A stretch of 64,000 bases of DNA from Nannobrachium achirus (taxonomy: Eukaryota; Chordata; Actinopteri; Myctophiformes; Myctophidae), in the NCBI GenBank assembly GCA_963921795.1, contig OY997645.1, positions 21,514,918 through 21,578,917 on the forward strand, given 5' to 3'. Every line of letters begins with the position of its first letter. Within the stretch, counting starts at the first letter, position 1. The notes under the pieces are model-generated. The model searched no databases. It was given only the letters and a program-made list of their open reading frames with translations, and was not told where the DNA came from. The translations under genes were made by a program, and so were the position numbers. Of the stretch, positions 59,573 to 64,000 are shown piece after piece.

Positions 59573-59719
59573 TGAATGGTAGTGTCTAGAAAGGGTATGT
59601 CCCTTCAGGAGAGAGGTGCCAATGTCCAACCGGCCTAATTCCAATCCAGGGGGGTCACTGCGCCGTTCACAGAGGAACACTGCTGCGGCCCAGCCACAAG
59701 ACCACACAGTCACGGGAAG
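59573..59719 (+). CDS. trip12: trip12 exon 2 with start codon (coding part 59622-59719)
   Basis: TRIP12 is a large nuclear HECT-type E3 ubiquitin ligase acting in the ubiquitin-fusion degradation pathway, chromatin and DNA-damage responses. After the acceptor CTTTCCTTCAG the exon carries 49 bases of 5' UTR, then ATG at 59622 and the residues [20 protein letters not shown] followed by [12 protein letters not shown]. Human TRIP12 starts [20 protein letters not shown] then AGAQPQDD, so identity is clear. The exon ends with a split Arg/Ser codon at the donor AAG/GTGAGT. The start context is weak (C at -3, T at +4) and an out-of-frame upstream ORF overlaps it. Only 32 of about 2000 residues are in the window; the HECT domain lies far to the right. 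Confidence 0.9.
59576..59638 (+). other. upstream ORF overlapping the trip12 start codon
   Basis: ATG at 59576 opens a 20-codon frame ([20 protein letters not shown]) with a second in-frame ATG at 59597. It stops at TAA 59636-59638, 14 bases past the main ATG. It could limit translation of trip12 by leaky scanning. That role is inferred. Confidence 0.6.
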
Positions 59720-59762
59720 GTGAGTTGACCTGGTCACCCAATCATTTTCAAGTCTATTAGAC

Positions 59763-60132
59763 AGTGCATACAAAAAGTTTTCAGACCGTTACAAGTTTTC
59801 CACATTTTGGTCTCAAAATTACAATTACAATCTACACACCATGCTCCACAATGACAAAGCAAAAACAGTTTAGTTATTTTTGCGTTTTCTACATTTCTTA
59901 AAGACAAAACAAAATGCTAACTTGATATTTATTTATAGTATTCGGAACCCTGTCCCTACTTAATGCTTAAACCACCTTCGGCCTGGCCTTGAACTTGACA
60001 GCCTTGGGTCTCGAATGATCCTAGAAGATTGTCAAACCTTTCTTTTGGACGTTTCACCCATTCTTGGCAGAGTAGTTCAAGTTGAGCCAGGTCTGATGGG
60101 AGCATCGTTGCACAACTAATTTCAGGTTTGTC
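59763..60132. mobile_element. Tc1-like transposon, left part
   Basis: Starts CAGTGCATACAAAAAGTTTT and runs through GTTTTCCACATTTTGGTCTC and CAATGACAAAGCAAAAACAG, then CCATTCTTGGCAGAGTAG and AGCCAGGTCTGATGGGAGCA. These are recognisable blocks of fish Tc1-like elements in antisense order. It begins 43 bp after the trip12 exon 2 donor. The element continues at 62226 after an interruption. Confidence 0.75.
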
Positions 60133-60142
60133 CAGAGATGGC

Positions 60143-60583
60143 CACTGAGGCTCAGTTTAGACAACAATGTTCAGAACAGAAAACGGCAAAGTGCCCTTGG
60201 GTTGTCACTTTTTATTCTGTATTTACACAGAGATGCATCAGTGATTGAAACCGGTGTAGTGTGCATGCCATGTGGCTAGGTGGCGGTGACGCACATCGCT
60301 CTACTTCCCATCACGGCTGTTGTGCTCGTTTGGTTATATTTCTCCACAACTATGCACTGTGAGCCATGACATCATACGTTTTGTGGATTTCCCTGTTTTG
60401 TCCATTTACATGGAGACGCGAGGCAGAGCGTCTTCAAAGATTTCCACTATGAAAGGTGGTTTGACTTTGTTGTTGATTCAACCCCCAAAAACGCTGTTGC
60501 CGATTAAACAGATGGCATATCTGACATTTTATTTTGGCGTTTTCTCTAGAAACAATCCCCATCTAAACGGCACCTCTGAGATT
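60143..60583. mobile_element. inverted-ended insertion inside the Tc1 relic
   Basis: CTCAGTTTAGACAACAATGT and AATCCCCATCTAAACGGC...CTGAG are inverted ends. CGTTTTCTCTAGAAAC- and GGAGACGCGAGG-type text suggests a fish MITE. Limits are approximate. Confidence 0.45.
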
Positions 60584-60727
60584 TCCTGTGTTGTCTTAAA
60601 CTGGATACAATAATAAACAATACTCAAGTCAGAGAATAGAATATAGTGTAGATATATACATTTGGCGAATCATATGGTTCACTGCAGCTCTCGGTGTGTA
60701 TCGTTGTCTTGTTCAAATGTAAACCTA

Positions 60728-60832
60728 TTAACACCCAAGGAGCCAAACTCGTTCAGTGACGAGTTAAGGCCACTAGGTGTCACCATGCCAAAAGGAGTTA
60801 TCTCGTCGAGAGACGAGACAACTAAGGGTTAA
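60728..60832. mobile_element. small TTAA-bounded MITE
   Basis: Ends TTAACACCCAAGG and CTAAGGGTTAA. The interior carries ACTCGTTCAGTGACGAGT and CTCGTCGAGAGACGAG hairpins. Confidence 0.55.
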
Positions 60833-61548
60833 CTGTACACGCTGCTGCCTGCCCTCTGAATGAGTCCATTACGTCACCCCGTAGCAGAGAGAGAGAGAGA
60901 GAGAGGGGGGGAGAAAATGGCAGAGGCTGGTTACATTGATTTCCATTCTACTCTGAAACATAAAAAGGGCTTTATCTATGAATGAGGTGAAAAGAACGCC
61001 AGGGAAGCAGAGATCTGATTGTTTTCATGGCGACACTTTACCGCGATGGTCAGCCGCGGTTTGGATTTTAGTTTCGCAAGCTTTTGTAAACAAAGGGATT
61101 ATCTTCCTCAATCGTCAGTGGACACCCACGTGCACACGCACAAAGCTTCCGAGGCTCTTCAAAATAAAGCGTGAGTGAACGGCTGCACCAGCAACATCTA
61201 GAAATGTTATAAACCTGAGCAGCCCATGTGTTAAGGGGAAATAATGTACCTTCCCCAACAAAAACACACCAGCATGGAATGGCCAAAGATAATTTTTAAT
61301 TTGGATATAAATGTAATAATTGTCTGAAATAAAACCATCGTTGATGAATCAACAACAATGTACGATAACCATGTGCATGATGTATGGTCGCAAAGACTCA
61401 AACCACTGCTTTTCTGCATTTAAAATGCATTTGTTAGGGATATTTTGATAACGTTTCCAGTGGAGTTTTATAAACTCAGTCTTTTATTTTTTGGATGAGG
61501 TTTTTCCTAATCGATTGAATTATGCTCAGTAAGGCTGTTTTGGGCTTT

Positions 61549-61715
61549 TATGCCTTTATTGTTAGGACAGTAGACTGACATGAAATGGAGAGAGGGCTGG
61601 GGAGTGACACGCTGCAAAGGTCGTCGGGAACGAGACTCGAACCGGCGACACGCTGTCAGGCATTAGAAGCCTATATGTGGTATGCGCCTGGACCGCTAGG
61701 CCTGCAGGCGCCCCG
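61549..61715 (-). mobile_element. tRNA-derived SINE (copy 3)
   Basis: On the minus strand the head GGCGCCTGCAGGCCTAGCGG is followed by the B box GGTTCGAGTC (61643-61634), the body CCCTCTCTCCATTTCATGTC and the tail CTAACAATAAAGGCATAAAA. It is the most complete copy in the window. Confidence 0.8.
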
Positions 61716-61829
61716 TTAAGGCTGTTTTCCTTCAATTTTAGACTAATGGGTAAAAGAGAAACATTGTTTAAATGTCAGTGAAATTTTGAATAGCACATCC
61801 CAATAAACCTTCACCCCCATAGACATAGA

Positions 61830-62110
61830 AAGGTAGACGCCTCCTTCGGCTCTGAGGCATGAGATTGCGGGACTCGGTGACCGGTGGTTTCCGGTCGTTT
61901 CCCACATCCATGTGCGTCACAGAAACCGGAAGTTGCTAGTCCAATCAGAGGCATGTGGGGGCGGGCCTTTACGTACGCAGGCTCTAAGAACAGCTGAGCC
62001 GCGCAACATCAGGAAATGGATGGATTGAGAAGTCAAAAAAAGACGCGTTGTGATTGGCCAGTAGTCACATGACTGGCAGCGTGGTCTATGGCAATCGCGG
62101 ACGTCCGCAC
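61830..62110. promoter_or_regulatory. promoter-like cluster of factor sites
   Basis: Within 200 bp there are an ETS-type ACCGGAAGT (61925), CCAATCAG (61941), a GC box GGGGCGGGCC (61959), an inverted CCAAT (GATTGGCC, 62053) and a TCACATGAC E-box (62066). CpG content is raised. It lies inside the sequence interrupting the Tc1 relic, in trip12 intron 2. No associated reading frame was identified. Confidence 0.4.
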
Positions 62111-62225
62111 TCCAGTTGTTGCTCGTCACTCCAATGAACTTCAGCGGCCAATGAGGCATCTAGCTTTTTTTGTATCCATGTTCACCCCACCCTTAAATCC
62201 TGAGCACTGGATTGCTTTATACTCT

Positions 62226-62895
62226 GCATCCATGTTTTCATCTATCCTGAGTGGTCTACCACTCCCTGTTGCAGAAAAACATCCCCATGGTGCTTAATCT
62301 ACCACTGCGTTTGTCTGTAGGGATGGTATTAATGAGGTGTTATTCAGTGCCTAGTTTCCTCCATACATGGAATTCAATCTTCATTTCGTCAGACTAGAGC
62401 ATTTTGCTTCTCATGGTCTTAGAGTTGTTCAGATGTCTTTTGGCAACCACCTAGCGGGTTGTCATTTGCCTTTTTACTGAGGAATGCTTCCGTCTGGCCA
62501 CCATAATTAACTGAACGGTGGAGTGCTACACTTTGTCGTCCTATAAGATTCTTCCACCTCCACAAAGGAATTCTAGATCTCATTCATTGTCACCATTGGG
62601 TTCTCATTTACCTGCCTGGCTGCCCAGACAGCCAGATCTAGGGAGAACATTGGTGGTTAATTTGAAAATGAAAAATGGTGCATTTATATAGCGCCTTTAT
62701 CCAAGGTGCTTGATGGAGGCTACCATGCTTTTGAGGATGCTTCAAATATTCTTGTATCCTTCACCAGATCTGTGGCTTGACACAATCATGTGGTGCAGGT
62801 CTACAGAAAGACAATTCTCTCAATCTTATGGCATGGTTTTCAATCTGATATCAACTATGAGACCTTTATATAGACAAGTGTGTCCCTTACAGTAG
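62226..62895 (-). pseudogene. Tc1-like transposase remnant, right part
   Basis: On the minus strand the fragments SDEMKIEF and FLSKKAN correspond to the Tc1 transposase blocks SDETKIEL and LLSKRHM, with frameshifts between them. The plus-strand text GGTCTTAGAGTTGTTCAGAT, TTTACTGAGGAATGCTTCCG and TCTGTGGCTTGACACAATCA follows the canonical Tc1 order. Together with 59763-60132 it is one dead element split by about 2.1 kb of later insertions. Confidence 0.8.
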
Positions 62896-64000
62896 TTATG
62901 CCATGTTATTTCAGTTAAGGGCCATTTATACTTCCGTATGTTTGATTTTATCTACGTTTTGGGTGAGAGCACGTACAGTAATGCGTCGACATGCTTAGTT
63001 CCTGTACGGTATATGCGCAGGCCGATATGCGCAGAACAGAACAGAACAAACAATTCTCAGTGTGTGGATTTCGCTCTGTCTCTGTCATCCACACAAGTCT
63101 TTTTTTATTAATACTTTGTCAGTTAAGTTATATCACCAGCCAGCCAAATGAGCCAATCAAAGGATAAGACTCGAAACTCAAGTGAGACAGATTTTGGCTG
63201 AATGAACCTCGAGTAGCCCCCATCTCTCGAATCTGGTGATTAATCAATAACCGACAGAATTAAATATTTTCCGCTTTTCGCAAGTTACTATGAAAAGCTC
63301 CACCGGCAGTCAGTCAGTCTGTCTGTCCGTCACGTCACACTTTTGTCCCTACTCTTATCTCCGGCAGCGTTGCCCCTATCCATGCCAAACTTTACACACA
63401 CACTCCTTGGCTTGCAAACCACAACCTCCGCCCCTGATTTTTCACATGCCCCTCTTCTAGTGCCACCATGAGGTTGCCGGCCTGACGGTAGCTTATCTCC
63501 CGATTAGGGAGTCTTACTTGTTATTAAAAAGGATGTCTACATAAAAAGGAACTTAGATCGGGTCTTTTTCAACATCTTAGGCTATAGGCTAGCTGTCGTT
63601 GTCCATCGAGGCTCACTGCTGTTTCACTTTACCATGGGCTCTTGATGAGAACGTTCACGCCACAGAGCTTGCCATGTTTGTGTCATAGAGGCATGGTTGA
63701 TATTTACAGATGTTGAAGAACGACTTTCCACTCTTTGCAGAGGAAAAGTCATTTTCCTCACTAATGCCCCTACGGTTCACAATGTTGGCCACGGGTACTT
63801 CTTGCTACAGACAAGTCCAGTATGTTCAGTTGAGGGGTGTACGTACTGTAATCATACAGAGAAGTACGGACAGGGAGATGGAACAGACATCAAACAGACC
63901 AAATGGAAGAAATCTCTCTCCCCCTCCGTTTCTAGTGTAGACCTGCGGTCCTTGTATATTACTACTATGCATGGTACTTTAGGTGGAGTCCAGCCTGGTA
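62896..64000 (+). other. trip12 intron with a dispersed repeat copy
   Basis: 63290-63520 is an inverted copy of the GGTGGCGCTA family (CAGTCAGTCAGTCTGTCTGT, TGCCACCATGAGGTTGCCGG). No further trip12 exon was recognised before the window ends. Confidence 0.5.

Overview
The window is vertebrate genomic DNA, almost certainly from a teleost fish. Three things show this: intron-containing vertebrate genes, an abundance of fish-type interspersed repeats (TTAA-bounded and hAT-type miniature elements, tRNA-derived SINEs, L2-like LINE tails, a Tc1 relic), and very long CA/TG microsatellites. I cannot name the species. No bacterial genes, CRISPR arrays, rRNA genes or viral genes were recognised.

Genes. 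(1) rasa2, minus strand: the first four coding exons (21115-21058, 10232-10109, 5248-5148, 5053-4959) join in frame to give 126 codons covering the N terminus and C2A domain. The gene continues beyond base 1. (2) zbtb38, minus strand, 29176-25502: a complete 1224-codon reading frame in one exon, starting directly at a splice acceptor. It encodes a BTB/POZ zinc-finger methyl-CpG reader. Its first five zinc fingers are present, but the C-terminal finger cluster is strongly reduced. (3) trip12, plus strand: coding exon 2 at 59573-59719 carries the start codon and 32 codons, with an upstream promoter region. The rest of the gene lies to the right. zbtb38 lies upstream of rasa2 on the same strand, as in human 3q23. 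trip12 is on another chromosome in human, so its presence here suggests a fish-specific or ancestral arrangement (inference).

Layout. 1-21 kb is the 5' part of rasa2 with repeat-filled introns. 21.1-24.5 kb is the rasa2 start plus an intergenic stretch with a TIR-bounded minisatellite element. 24.5-29.2 kb is zbtb38. 29.2-57 kb holds no gene I can support. It includes unique DNA with a candidate RFX X-box (31.9 kb) and a dense cluster of nested inverted-repeat elements: 37.8-40.1 kb (118-bp TIRs, two microsatellites inside), 40.9-44.9 kb (Mutator-like, 9-bp target duplication, internally duplicated pentamer satellite) and 49.6-54.3 kb (a 4.7-kb palindrome enclosing a broken reverse transcriptase). 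57-64 kb is the trip12 5' end, with a Tc1 relic split by later insertions in the next intron.

The most notable signals are the long inverted-repeat elements with readable insertion histories, a dispersed palindrome family whose two arms covary between copies, and an exceptionally well-preserved 99-bp hairpin with an exact 9-bp target duplication. On the gene side they are the reduced C-terminal finger cluster of zbtb38 and an upstream ORF that overlaps the trip12 start codon.
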